Assembly (NCBI GenBank): GCA_013178375.1
Contig: JABLXQ010000009.1
Span: 1 to 64,000, forward strand
Source: Gammaproteobacteria bacterium
GTDB lineage: Bacteria; Pseudomonadota; Gammaproteobacteria; Pseudomonadales; Ketobacteraceae
DNA: 64,000 nucleotides
Direction of reading: 5' to 3'
The notes under the pieces were generated by a model. That model did not search any database and had not been told where the DNA came from. It worked only from the letters and a program-made list of their open reading frames with translations. This document shows, in pieces, positions 56,059 to 64,000 of this stretch. Each line of letters opens with the position of its first letter. The stretch's first letter is position 1. Made by a program: the position numbers and the translations under genes.

Positions 56059-58683
56059 ATGGAAGTTTTAGCCAACCAGGCTCCGCGCCACACCCAAACG
56101 GTGCACTCGATAACAACACGGATCTCCAGCTGTCTACATCTAGTAGTTTTTTTGCTGACAGCTACCTTCTTGGCCGGCTGCGGCGGCGGAGGCGGCAGCG
56201 CTGAAGCACCCTCAGGACCGCGCACACCCGGCGAAGGCATCAACATCAGCGGCAAGGCAGCTGTCGAAGGCACACCCCTGACCGGAGCCGTTGTTGCAAT
56301 CAGCAAACTCGATATTACCCAGGCCAGCGAGACCACATCGCGTCGCGGCAAAATCGTCAGCGTCGGGCTCGAAAATTTCCAGCCGGCGGTGGCTGCAGAT
56401 GGCGTCTTCAGCTTTCAGCTGCCGAACGATTTGTTGCAGGACGACATCCTTTACAGTCTGAGTTTGACTTGTCCAAAACCTGTTGCCAACGCATGCCCGC
56501 TGCAGGTGCCGTTGCATTTGGTGTTGAGTGGCAGCCGTTTAAAACAGAGCGGATTCACCGTCAACGTGCTGACGGAAGTGGTGTATCAGCGGTTGGGGTA
56601 TTACATCGCGGTGGGTTTCAAGGCGCCGGAGCTGCAGCAGGAAATGAATGCTTTGGCGCGGATGTTGTTGGACGGGGATATCGACGGGGAAAATGGGGTG
56701 GATTATGAAGATGTATTGCGGTGGGAACCGGCGGCGACTGATGCGCTGGCATTGAAGCGTCCGGTGGCGGTAACCGAGATCACCACCCATTTGATCCACT
56801 CGGAAGATGCTGCACAACTAAATCTTTCTGTACAAACTCTTTTTTCTCCAATCGCGAGCAATCTCAAGACAATCGATGCTGCATCTCTGATCGCCGTTGA
56901 AGGCAATTACGCTTATGTTTCAGTTGGCCCTAGCGAGATATACGCCGTTGACATCAGCCAACCCTTAACACCTAAGCTGCAGATGAATAAGGTTCAAATT
57001 CCGGGGGCAATAGAAGAAATGACGCTCGTGCCGCCCTATATTTATGTGACCTATCATTCAAGCGTGACAGGGGGCGGCCTGCAAATAGTGGACATCAGCA
57101 ACCCGCAGCAACCACTGCCGAGAGGAAACACCCCCTTGAACGGAACCCCGTCCAGTGTTCAGGTCGTGGATTCTTACGCCTATATCGCCTATAAACCCGC
57201 AAATGACAGCGACACCAACCTACCTTCCGGACTGCATATTGTAGATGTTTCCAATATCAACGCACCTCAACTGAGCGCCGATCTTAACTTGGATGATCCG
57301 GAAAATATGAACGATAGAGTAGTAGCGTGCGGTGTTGCCGTGGCGGGGAGTTTCGCCTATGTCACAGACAACATGGACACTATTCACACCATCGACATAA
57401 ACAATCCAAAAAGCCCCAAGAATATCGATGCCACAGCCACTCTCTACGTTCCAGGCCGGCCATGCGAAATAGAGGTGAACAATAATTCTGCTTATATAGC
57501 CACTGAGCACAGAGGTCTCCAAATTCTATCGCTTGAAGATCCTGCACATCCTGTACGTGTTACGGAATTTGGAACGTTGGGCATGATCCGGAGACTGCTT
57601 ATCAGTGGTAATTTTGTCTATTTGACTGACTCGGCAGGCGGCTTGATGATTGCTGACATTACCAATCCAGAAATGCCAAAGCTGGTCAATGCCATCGATA
57701 CACCACACTCTGCAAATGATGTTGCCCTTGCGCATAATTTTGCCTACATAGCCGACGCTTATGGTGGCATTCAAATCATCGACTTCAGCACACAACCAGC
57801 GCCCCCGTTCGCCGGCAGCATCGCATCAGGTGGTGTTGACGTGGTTGCAAATGGAGACTTTGCCTACGTTTTGTCTGGCTACCCTGGTCTAAAAATAATC
57901 GATACACATGATATCCGAAACCCTGTCCTATACAGCGGAATCGAAGGATACAACGTAGCAAACTCCATCAATTTGAATGGCAACTACGTCTTCGCCTCAA
58001 TTGGTGGACACATCGACATCTTTGACGTAAGCAATCCGAAAGCTCCAGAATACACAGGCAAACTGGATACCCCAGGACAAGGCAAAGATGTCGCGCTGGT
58101 GGGGAATCTGGCTTTTGTAGCTCACGGCCATGAAGGTTTACGAGTCGTTAACATTGCCGATCCCGCCAACCCCCTACCCCCTAAAGATCTGGACACGCCC
58201 GGCGGAGCACATGGTATCGATGTTACCGGAGAATATGCCTATATTGCCGACAGCGATTCTGGTCTTCGCGCTATCAAATTCAGCCTGTCAGGCGAAATGG
58301 AAGTGGTGCTGGAAAGTGCCGGCAGCGTCGACACGCCAGGATCAGCCAACGAAGTGGTCATATCAGGCAACATCGCCTACGTGGCGGATGATCAGGCCGG
58401 CTTGCAGCTGATCGATATCAGCAATCCTGACAAACCCAAGCTTATCAGCGGAGTGGACACGCCAGGCAAGGCAATAGACGTGGCCATCGTGAATTCCATA
58501 GCTTACGTTGCCGATGATTATGCTGGCGTCCAGGTCATCGACGTGCGCGATCCCAACAATCCCATTCTCATCGGCGCAGCTCGCACCAATTCAGGTGCCG
58601 TGGGCATTAGCGCGGCAGACAATCATATTTACGTTATCACCCACTACGATCTGGAAATCCTCCACGCCATTCCCACCGAATAA
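56059..58683 (+). CDS. LVIVD-repeat beta-propeller lipoprotein
   Basis: An 874-residue exported protein. The signal peptide is hydrophobic with a lipobox, TATFLAGC, followed by a glycine run (CGGGGGS), so it is anchored in a membrane. Residues 60-270 form a variable N-terminal domain. From about 280 to the end, units of about 40-45 residues repeat: GLQIVDISNP or VQVIDVRDPNNP, then a variable stretch, then VALVGNLAFVA or IAYVADD. This is the LVIVD repeat, which folds into a beta-propeller-like disc for binding or adhesion. The first third is GC-rich and the repeats AT-richer, suggesting a mosaic origin. It is monocistronic; a 13-bp hairpin follows. Confidence 0.83.
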   Translation: MEVLANQAPRHTQTVHSITTRISSCLHLVVFLLTATFLAGCGGGGGSAEAPSGPRTPGEGINISGKAAVEGTPLTGAVVAISKLDITQASETTSRRGKIVSVGLENFQPAVAADGVFSFQLPNDLLQDDILYSLSLTCPKPVANACPLQVPLHLVLSGSRLKQSGFTVNVLTEVVYQRLGYYIAVGFKAPELQQEMNALARMLLDGDIDGENGVDYEDVLRWEPAATDALALKRPVAVTEITTHLIHSEDAAQLNLSVQTLFSPIASNLKTIDAASLIAVEGNYAYVSVGPSEIYAVDISQPLTPKLQMNKVQIPGAIEEMTLVPPYIYVTYHSSVTGGGLQIVDISNPQQPLPRGNTPLNGTPSSVQVVDSYAYIAYKPANDSDTNLPSGLHIVDVSNINAPQLSADLNLDDPENMNDRVVACGVAVAGSFAYVTDNMDTIHTIDINNPKSPKNIDATATLYVPGRPCEIEVNNNSAYIATEHRGLQILSLEDPAHPVRVTEFGTLGMIRRLLISGNFVYLTDSAGGLMIADITNPEMPKLVNAIDTPHSANDVALAHNFAYIADAYGGIQIIDFSTQPAPPFAGSIASGGVDVVANGDFAYVLSGYPGLKIIDTHDIRNPVLYSGIEGYNVANSINLNGNYVFASIGGHIDIFDVSNPKAPEYTGKLDTPGQGKDVALVGNLAFVAHGHEGLRVVNIADPANPLPPKDLDTPGGAHGIDVTGEYAYIADSDSGLRAIKFSLSGEMEVVLESAGSVDTPGSANEVVISGNIAYVADDQAGLQLIDISNPDKPKLISGVDTPGKAIDVAIVNSIAYVADDYAGVQVIDVRDPNNPILIGAARTNSGAVGISAADNHIYVITHYDLEILHAIPTE

Positions 58684-58695
58684 GCCGTCCCCCGC

Positions 58696-58736
58696 TCGCA
58701 GGCACTGCCACTGGCCAACAGCAGCAGTGCCTGCGA
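58696..58736 (+). terminator. Long hairpin after the LVIVD gene
   Basis: TCGCAGGCACTGC and GCAGTGCCTGCGA form a perfect 13-bp stem with a 15-base loop, 12 bp after the stop. No T-tract follows. Confidence 0.55.
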
Positions 58737-58782
58737 ACCATACTCCCGCTCCCAACCCCTGACACCCCCGCCCCCCTGTGCC

Positions 58783-58802
58783 ACACTTAACCTATTAAGT
58801 GT
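58783..58802. promoter_or_regulatory. Dyad upstream of putA
   Basis: ACACTTAA-CCTA-TTAAGTGT is a perfect 8-bp inverted repeat 30 bp before the putA ATG. PutA here lacks the N-terminal ribbon-helix-helix repressor domain, so a separate regulator may bind this site. It could also be a short leader hairpin, since TTTTA follows. Confidence 0.5.
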
Positions 58803-58832
58803 TTTATCCGGCATATCAACAGGAAGTAGCCC

Positions 58833-61800
58833 ATGGCAGCCCCCCGCTGTAAGGCCCCCACCTCCCTGGGCCTCGAATTCCCCCTGAGCGATGACATTCT
58901 GGGCAGTTTCCTGCGCCCGGAAGAAGAACTGGTGCAGGAGCTGCTGCTCGGCTACACCCTGGACGCCAACACCCGCGACCAGACCCGCGCCTATGCCCGT
59001 GACCTGCTCAATGCCATCCGCAACGCCAAGCCCGGCCTGCGCATCGAGACGCTGCTGAAGGAATACGGCCTCGACACCAAGGAAGGGGTGATCCTGATGT
59101 GCCTGGCGGAGGCGCTGTTGCGCATTCCGGACCAAGAGACCGCCGAGCGCTTCCTGCAGGACCGGCTGGAACAGGGTAACTGGGCCGAGCATCTGGGCCA
59201 CAGTGACTCGCTCTGGGTGAATGCGTCCACCTGGGGCCTGTTGTTCACCGGCAAACTGATGCACAACGCCGACCAGCCGGCGAAATCCCTGAAGGAATCC
59301 CTGCGCCAGCTGCTGCGTCGATTGGGGGAACCGCTGGCGATGGCGTCCATCCGTCAGGCCATGAATGTGATCGGCCACCAGTTCGTGGCGGGGGAAACCA
59401 TTCCGGATGCGGTCAGCCGCAGCCGCGCTGAAACGGAAAAAGGCTACTTCCACTCTTTCGATATGCTGGGCGAGTCGGCGATGACCCTGCAGGATGCCGA
59501 GCGCTACGCCGAATCCTACCGCCGCGCGATTCTCGATATCCATACCCAGTTTCAGGGCCGTCTGGCGGCGGGCAGCCTGTCGATCAAGCTGTCGGCGCTG
59601 CATCCGCGCTTTGAACTGCGGCAGGGCAAGGCGCTGGACACGTTGCACGGCACCCTGCTGGACCTGCTGTTGCTGGCCCAGGAAAAAGATGTGGCCGTCA
59701 CTATCGATGCGGAAGAATCCTGGCGCCTGGAGCCGGGCCTGATGGCGTTCGCCCGCGTCGCCAGCCATAACAAGATCCGCCACTGGGGCAAGCTGGGGTT
59801 GGCCGTGCAGGCTTACCAGAAACGCGCGCCGAAAGTGCTGCAGTGGCTGATGGATGTGAGCAAAACATTGCATTGCCAGATCCCGGTGCGGCTGGTGAAA
59901 GGCGCCTACTGGGATACTGAAATCAAGCAGACCCAGCAGCTGGGCCTCGACGAATATCCGGTGTACACGCTGAAATCCCACAGCGATCTCAGCTATCTGT
60001 ATTGCGCGCAGATGCTGCTGGAAGGCAAGCATTTCCTGTTTCCGCAATTTGCCACCCACAACGCGCACACAGTGGCCAGCATCATCACGCTGGCGGAAGA
60101 AAAGGGCCTCAAACAATTTGAATTCCAGCGCCTGCACGGCATGGGCGAGGCGCTGTACGACCATGTCCTGTCCACGTTCGAAGATGCGCAATGTCGCGTC
60201 TATGCGCCGGTGGGAAATTTCCAGGATCTGCTGCCCTATCTGGTGCGACGGCTGCTGGAGAATGGCGCCAACACCTCCTTCGTCCGACAAATCCAGCTGG
60301 CCCAGAGCGACGGCACCTGGCTGATCGAGGAGCCCAGCGATGCCATCAAGGCGCTGGAGCGCTTTCGCAATCCGAAGATTCCGTTGCCACGGCGGGTGTT
60401 CTACCCCGAGCGGCGCAATTCGCGCGGGCTGAATCTGGAAGCGCTGGAATCCCTGCATCAGCTCAGCAAAGCGATGAAACCCTTGCTGAACCAGCGCAAG
60501 GATCTGCAGCCGGACATCACTGATGCTGATCGCCGCCGCGAGATCCGTTCTCCCGCCAATCCCAACGAGATCGTCGGCAGCTTCGTTCCCGCCACCCGGC
60601 AGGACTGCCTGCACGCGTTCGACCGCAGCCGGGAAGCCTGGCAGCAGTGGCGTTTTTCTGAAGTGGATGAACGCGCCACTCTGCTGGAAGAAACCGCGCT
60701 GCAATTTGAAAAACATTATGAAGAACTGATGCTGCTGGCGATGCGTGAGGCGGGCAAAACCTTGAACAACGCTCTGGCAGAAGTACGCGAGGCGGTGGAT
60801 TTCCTGCGCTATTACGCCAACCAAGCCCGCAAGCTGTTCGATCCGCAGGAATTGCCCAGCGTCACCGGCGAGGAAAACAAGCTGCTGCTGGAAGGCAAGG
60901 GCCTGGTGCTGTGCATCAGCCCGTGGAATTTTCCGCTGGCGATTTTCACCGGGCAGGTGGCAGCGGCACTGGCGGCAGGCAACTGCGTCATCGCCAAACC
61001 GTCCACACTGACTCCGCTGATCGCCGCCCGCGCCATCGAACTGTTTCATCAGGCCGGCTTTCCCGACGATGTGGTGCAACTGGTCACCGCCAACGCCAAA
61101 ACCATTGAAGACAGCATTTTGCAGGAAGCGGCGCTGCGCGCGCTGATGTTCACCGGCTCCACCGCCGCGGCCACCCACATCAATCGCCAGATCGCCAATC
61201 GCAATGGTCCGATCATTTCGCTGATCGCGGAAACCGGCGGCCAGAATGCGATGATCGTCGACAGCTCCGCACTGGTGGAACAGGTGACCCGCGACATCGC
61301 GCAATCGGCGTTCGACAGTGCCGGCCAGCGCTGCTCCGCACTGCGCATCCTGTTCGTGCAGGAAGATGTGAAAGAGCGCGTGCTGAATACGCTGTCCGGT
61401 TATCTCGACACATTCAAGATCGGCGATCCGCTGGATTGGGAAACCGATATTGGCCCTGTCATCAACGCCGATGCGCGCTCCGAACTGCTGCTGCACATCG
61501 AACGTTTCCGCAGCCGGAATCGCGTGCGTTACCAGGCGCCGTTGCCGGAGCTGCCGGGCCATTACGTGCCGCCCACCATCATCGAGCTGGATGACATCAA
61601 CGAACTGCACGAAGAAATTTTCGGCCCGATCCTGCACGTGGTCAGCTTCAAGGCCGATCGCTTCGACGACGTGATCGAGCAGATCAACCGCACCGGCTTC
61701 GGCCTCACCCTGGGCGTACACAGCCGCATCAACCGCTTCTGCGAAAGCGTGACGAAGAAGGCGCAGGTGGGCAACGTGTACATCAATCGCAACATGATCG

Positions 61801-61961
61801 GCGCCACCGTGGGGTCGCAGCCGTTTGGCGGGCAGGATCTGTCGGGCACGGGGCCGAAAGCGGGCGGGCCGCATTATTTACTGCGTTTGGCCAATGAAAA
61901 AACCGTGTCGATCAACACGGCGGCCATCGGCGGCAACACGCGGTTGCTGACCGAGGATTGA
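58833..61961 (+). CDS. putA: Bifunctional proline dehydrogenase / L-glutamate gamma-semialdehyde dehydrogenase
   Basis: PutA oxidises proline to glutamate in two steps. The 1042-residue protein has an alpha domain and a FAD-binding PRODH barrel (about 80-480) with KLSALHPRFELRQG, VTIDAEESWRLEPGL and RLVKGAYWDTEIKQTQ. The NAD-dependent aldehyde dehydrogenase part (about 530-1040) has SPWNFPLAIFTGQVAAALAA, FTGSTAAATHIN, ETGGQNAMIVDSSALVE and the catalytic Cys in SAGQRCSALR. It lacks the N-terminal DNA-binding ribbon-helix-helix of E. coli PutA (about 1320 residues), so it is a non-regulatory type. A norE-like gene begins 1 bp after its stop. Confidence 0.96.
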   Translation: MAAPRCKAPTSLGLEFPLSDDILGSFLRPEEELVQELLLGYTLDANTRDQTRAYARDLLNAIRNAKPGLRIETLLKEYGLDTKEGVILMCLAEALLRIPDQETAERFLQDRLEQGNWAEHLGHSDSLWVNASTWGLLFTGKLMHNADQPAKSLKESLRQLLRRLGEPLAMASIRQAMNVIGHQFVAGETIPDAVSRSRAETEKGYFHSFDMLGESAMTLQDAERYAESYRRAILDIHTQFQGRLAAGSLSIKLSALHPRFELRQGKALDTLHGTLLDLLLLAQEKDVAVTIDAEESWRLEPGLMAFARVASHNKIRHWGKLGLAVQAYQKRAPKVLQWLMDVSKTLHCQIPVRLVKGAYWDTEIKQTQQLGLDEYPVYTLKSHSDLSYLYCAQMLLEGKHFLFPQFATHNAHTVASIITLAEEKGLKQFEFQRLHGMGEALYDHVLSTFEDAQCRVYAPVGNFQDLLPYLVRRLLENGANTSFVRQIQLAQSDGTWLIEEPSDAIKALERFRNPKIPLPRRVFYPERRNSRGLNLEALESLHQLSKAMKPLLNQRKDLQPDITDADRRREIRSPANPNEIVGSFVPATRQDCLHAFDRSREAWQQWRFSEVDERATLLEETALQFEKHYEELMLLAMREAGKTLNNALAEVREAVDFLRYYANQARKLFDPQELPSVTGEENKLLLEGKGLVLCISPWNFPLAIFTGQVAAALAAGNCVIAKPSTLTPLIAARAIELFHQAGFPDDVVQLVTANAKTIEDSILQEAALRALMFTGSTAAATHINRQIANRNGPIISLIAETGGQNAMIVDSSALVEQVTRDIAQSAFDSAGQRCSALRILFVQEDVKERVLNTLSGYLDTFKIGDPLDWETDIGPVINADARSELLLHIERFRSRNRVRYQAPLPELPGHYVPPTIIELDDINELHEEIFGPILHVVSFKADRFDDVIEQINRTGFGLTLGVHSRINRFCESVTKKAQVGNVYINRNMIGATVGSQPFGGQDLSGTGPKAGGPHYLLRLANEKTVSINTAAIGGNTRLLTED

Positions 61962-61962
61962 G

Positions 61963-62598
61963 GTGGCACTATCGAAGCCGGAATTTTTCTTACCGGCCGG
62001 GAATGCATTGAACGAGTCCACCGCCCTTTCTGCTGCAACAAAACCACGCGCGCTGCCGGGCGATCTGGCAATGTGGTTTTTCATTCTGGCGGAACTGACG
62101 GTGTTCGGCATTCTGATCCCCGCCTTCGTCGTCACCGAACGGCTGCACCCGGCACTGTTCCATGCCAGCCGAGCGCTGCTCGATACCTCCACCGGCCTCA
62201 TCCTCACCCTCAGTCTGCTGACCGCCGGCCTGCTGGCAGCGCTTGCCGTCGAGCAGGTGCGCCATTCCCGTCATCGCACCGGCGCATGGCTGCTGGCAGG
62301 CGCGCAACTGTCGGCCAGCCTTTACGTCATCATCAAGTTCAACGAATACCGGCATCTGGCCAGCCTGGGGCTGGATATCGAATACGATGCTTTTTTCCGG
62401 CTTTACTGGCTGCTCACCGGCTTTCACTTCCTGCATGTGCTGCTGGGGCTGGTGATCCTGGCCTTCATGACGTTCCGTTGCTGGCGCCAGGCCTACGGAC
62501 CCGGCCAGAGCAGCAGCCTGGAATCGGGCGTGCTGTACTGGCACATGGTGGATCTGGTGTGGGTGATGCTGTTTCCGCTGGTGTATGTGATCAACTGA
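61963..62598 (+). CDS. norE: Cytochrome c oxidase subunit III-like protein (NorE type)
   Basis: A 211-residue membrane protein of the heme-copper oxidase subunit III family, in the NorE subgroup that accompanies nitric oxide reductase. It starts with GTG at 61963, 1 bp after putA, and has about five helices. MWFFILAELTVFGILIPAFV, LYVIIKFNEYRHLASLGLDI, FHFLHVLLGLVILAFMTFRC and SGVLYWHMVDLVWVMLFPLV carry the family's Glu and His landmarks. norE overlaps the next gene (TGATG). No norCB, norQ or norD is present in the window. Confidence 0.8.
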   Translation: MALSKPEFFLPAGNALNESTALSAATKPRALPGDLAMWFFILAELTVFGILIPAFVVTERLHPALFHASRALLDTSTGLILTLSLLTAGLLAALAVEQVRHSRHRTGAWLLAGAQLSASLYVIIKFNEYRHLASLGLDIEYDAFFRLYWLLTGFHFLHVLLGLVILAFMTFRCWRQAYGPGQSSSLESGVLYWHMVDLVWVMLFPLVYVIN

Positions 62599-62885
62599 TG
62601 GAGTTTTCACGCATGGGAAATTTGCGCATGTCGCCCATCGCGATTCTGATCGTCTGCTGGCTGGGACTGGTGCTGCTGTCGGTGACTACTGTCCTGCTGG
62701 GCAGCAGCGGCAGCAACGGTCTGCTCGTCACCGGCATATTGCTGGCGGCGCTGGGCAAGGGCTGGATCATCATTGACCACTTCATGGAACTGCGCCACAC
62801 CCGCAGTTTCTGGCGCCCGCTACTGCTGGCCTGGCCGGTGATCATGGCCGTCATCGTGGGCGTGGGTCTGCTGATGCGGCCGTAA
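62598..62885 (+). CDS. norF: NorF-like (cytochrome c oxidase subunit IV family) membrane protein
   Basis: A 95-residue protein starting at ATG 62598, one base overlapping norE. Three hydrophobic segments are visible: SPIAILIVCWLGLVLLSVTT, LLVTGILLAALGKGWIIID and LLLAWPVIMAVIVGVGLLM. The central GWIIIDHFMELRHTRSFWR (Lys-Gly-Trp, His-Phe-Met-Glu) matches the pattern of NorF/oxidase subunit IV proteins. Together with NorE it probably stabilises a nitric oxide reductase or oxidase encoded elsewhere. Gene pairing supports the call. Confidence 0.72.
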   Translation: MEFSRMGNLRMSPIAILIVCWLGLVLLSVTTVLLGSSGSNGLLVTGILLAALGKGWIIIDHFMELRHTRSFWRPLLLAWPVIMAVIVGVGLLMRP

Positions 62886-63161
62886 TCTGTCCAATCCAGA
62901 TCAGGCCGCTCCAATTCAAACCACTCCAAATCGGGCCGCTGCCGACAATTATCCCCGGCTTTCACCCTTTTTTCCTGCTCCCGTGAACATCCCGCCCGCC
63001 CGATGCACCCGCAAGCCGGCGCAGGCCAAAACTCCCCCTTGACTTTAAGTTACCGGCTGGTAAGTTACTCATATTACCAATGAGTAACTTGTGGCGGATG
63101 CCCTCAGAACAGTCCCATCCGCCACCTGATCCAACCGTCATTCAAACAGGAGGACCGCCCC
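62886..63161. other. Intergenic region with promoter and operators for the SDR gene
   Basis: A 276-bp gap without a gene. The 5' part has degenerate direct copies of a CCAAT/AATCC-type phrase (TCCAATCCAGATCAGG, CTCCAATTCAAACC, CTCCAAATCGGG) at about 62890-62940. The 3' part holds two overlapping inverted repeats described separately. Confidence 0.45.
63039..63090 (+). promoter_or_regulatory. Promoter with two overlapping operator-like inverted repeats
   Basis: TTGACT (63039-63044) is a consensus-like -35 element. It is followed by TTACC-GGCT-GGTAA (63050-63063) and, overlapping it, AAGTTACTCAT-N7-ATGAGTAACTT (63062-63090), a perfect 11-bp dyad that includes CATATT, a possible -10. Both share a (A)GTTAC half-site. 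The arrangement is typical of a TetR-type operator pair over a promoter. Confidence 0.6.
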
Positions 63162-64000
63162 ATGGCGTCGCTAGTCACCGGAGGCACGGGGTTTATCGGC
63201 AAACGGCTGATCGACCGGCTGCTGGACCGGAATGAAACCGTTTTCGTGCTGGTACGGGAGCGATCCCTACCAGCCCTGCAGCAACTGATCGCCACCCGCT
63301 GGCAGCAGAAGGCCGACCTGATCCAGCCGCTGACCGGCGACATCTGCCAGCCGCTGGCGGGTATCAGTACCGACCAGCTGGAAACGCTGAAAAGCCAGCT
63401 GCAGCGCGTCTACCATCTGGCGGCGCTCTACGATCTCAACATGAGCGACGCCGAGGCGGACCGTATCAACATCACCGGCACCCGCAACGTAGTGCAGCTG
63501 TGCAACGCCCTGGGCTGTCCGCTACATCATGTGAGTTCCATCGCCGTTACCGGCGGCCAGTACCGGGGCCGCTTCACCGAGGCCATGTTCGATGAAGGCC
63601 AGTCCCTGCAGCATCCCTACTACCGCACCAAGTTCGACTCCGAAGCACTAGTGCGGGCGGAAGCGCAGGTGCCGTTCCACATTTACCGCCCGGGCATCGT
63701 GGTGGGGGATTCGCGCACGGGCGAGATGGACAAGCTGGACGGCCCCTATTACCTGTTCCCGCTGCTGCTGATGCTGCGGTCGCTACCGCGCCGGCTGCCG
63801 CTGATCGGGCTGGACGCCGGGCGGATGAATCTGGTTCCGGTGGACTATGTCGCCAGTGCGCTGGATGCCATTTCCCACCAGGATGACCTGCCCGGCAACT
63901 GCTTCCATCTGGTGGCGCAGCGCGATCTGAAAGTCTGCGAGGTGATGAACCTGTTCGCCCGCTCCGCCGGCGCACCCACTTTCGCCGCGCTGCTGCCGGA
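63162..64000 (+). CDS. SDR / fatty acyl reductase-like protein, N-terminal part
   Basis: The gene starts at ATG 63162 after AGGAGG and runs off the window end; 279 residues are visible. The extended-SDR NAD(P) motif SLVTGGTGFIGKRLIDRLL is at 3-21, and LAALYDLNMSDAEADRINI follows. The active site is HHVSSIAVTGG with the catalytic YYRTKFDSEAL (YxxxK). IYRPGIVVGDSRTGEMDKLD and MNLVPVDYVASAL match the thioester-reductase/NAD-binding_4 group, which includes bacterial fatty acyl-CoA/aldehyde reductases of wax-ester pathways. The C-terminal half is missing, so reductase specificity is not decided. Confidence 0.8.
   Translation, partial: MASLVTGGTGFIGKRLIDRLLDRNETVFVLVRERSLPALQQLIATRWQQKADLIQPLTGDICQPLAGISTDQLETLKSQLQRVYHLAALYDLNMSDAEADRINITGTRNVVQLCNALGCPLHHVSSIAVTGGQYRGRFTEAMFDEGQSLQHPYYRTKFDSEALVRAEAQVPFHIYRPGIVVGDSRTGEMDKLDGPYYLFPLLLMLRSLPRRLPLIGLDAGRMNLVPVDYVASALDAISHQDDLPGNCFHLVAQRDLKVCEVMNLFARSAGAPTFAALLP

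Noticed and set aside
58644-61874. 1076-residue minus-strand frame over putA
   Set aside because: Antisense to putA; composition is typical of a shadow frame, and putA has unmistakable domains on the plus strand.

Overview
The window is a GC-rich gammaproteobacterial chromosome segment. The order parE-yqiA-cpdA-yqiB-nudF-thiC-waaA, then glycosyltransferases with msbA, then ilvE-glnE, recalls the LPS-core/topoisomerase neighbourhood of Pseudomonas. Together with a ~531-residue isocitrate lyase, a DUF1302/DUF1329 pair and a fatty-acyl-reductase-like SDR, this suggests a Pseudomonadales-type, possibly marine lipid- or hydrocarbon-using bacterium. The taxonomy is inference. I saw no rRNA, tRNA or CRISPR array.

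Left edge (1-1823): the end of a Tn7-like transposon. tnsA and a truncated tnsB read leftward. Three tandem TnsB-box-like repeats end 6 bp beyond the parE stop codon, so the element appears to have used the 3' end of parE as its attachment site. An IS21-family insertion (istB tail plus terminus, 1-127) cuts tnsB inside its DDE domain. The cargo, and any tnsC/tniQ, lie outside the window to the left.

1830-9795 is a housekeeping block on the minus strand: parE, yqiA, cpdA, yqiB, nudF, thiC, waaA. 9989-26911 is a visibly AT-richer polysaccharide block. It holds a GT25 enzyme, a large GT-C-like membrane protein, an IS256-family transposase relic, five GT4-type glycosyltransferase genes (one with two complete and one partial GT domain), gmd/rmd for GDP-D-rhamnose, an FkbM methyltransferase and an MsbA-type exporter. 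The likely product is a methylated D-rhamnose-containing surface glycan. 26966-34593 returns to GC-rich sequence and looks like LPS core/outer glycan assembly: a GT2, ugd, GT4s, a CgeB-like GT, a YrbL-like kinase-fold protein and an ELM1-family protein.

34669-44543 holds ilvE, glnE, a polytopic membrane protein, an acyltransferase-3 protein, a stand-alone GspE/PulE-type ATPase and a YqhA-family protein. 44991-55837 holds the DUF1302/DUF1329 envelope pair, a NifZ-like small protein, a LysR regulator divergent from an O-methyltransferase, a DUF938 methyltransferase, two divergent L,D-transpeptidases next to a Braun-type lipoprotein ending in lysine, and isocitrate lyase. 56059-64000 holds an LVIVD-repeat lipoprotein, putA followed by norE/norF-like oxidase-subunit genes, and the start of an SDR/fatty-acyl-reductase-like gene behind a promoter loaded with inverted repeats.

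The most notable points are the parE-targeted, IS-crippled Tn7-like element and the D-rhamnose cluster with its truncated third glycosyltransferase domain.
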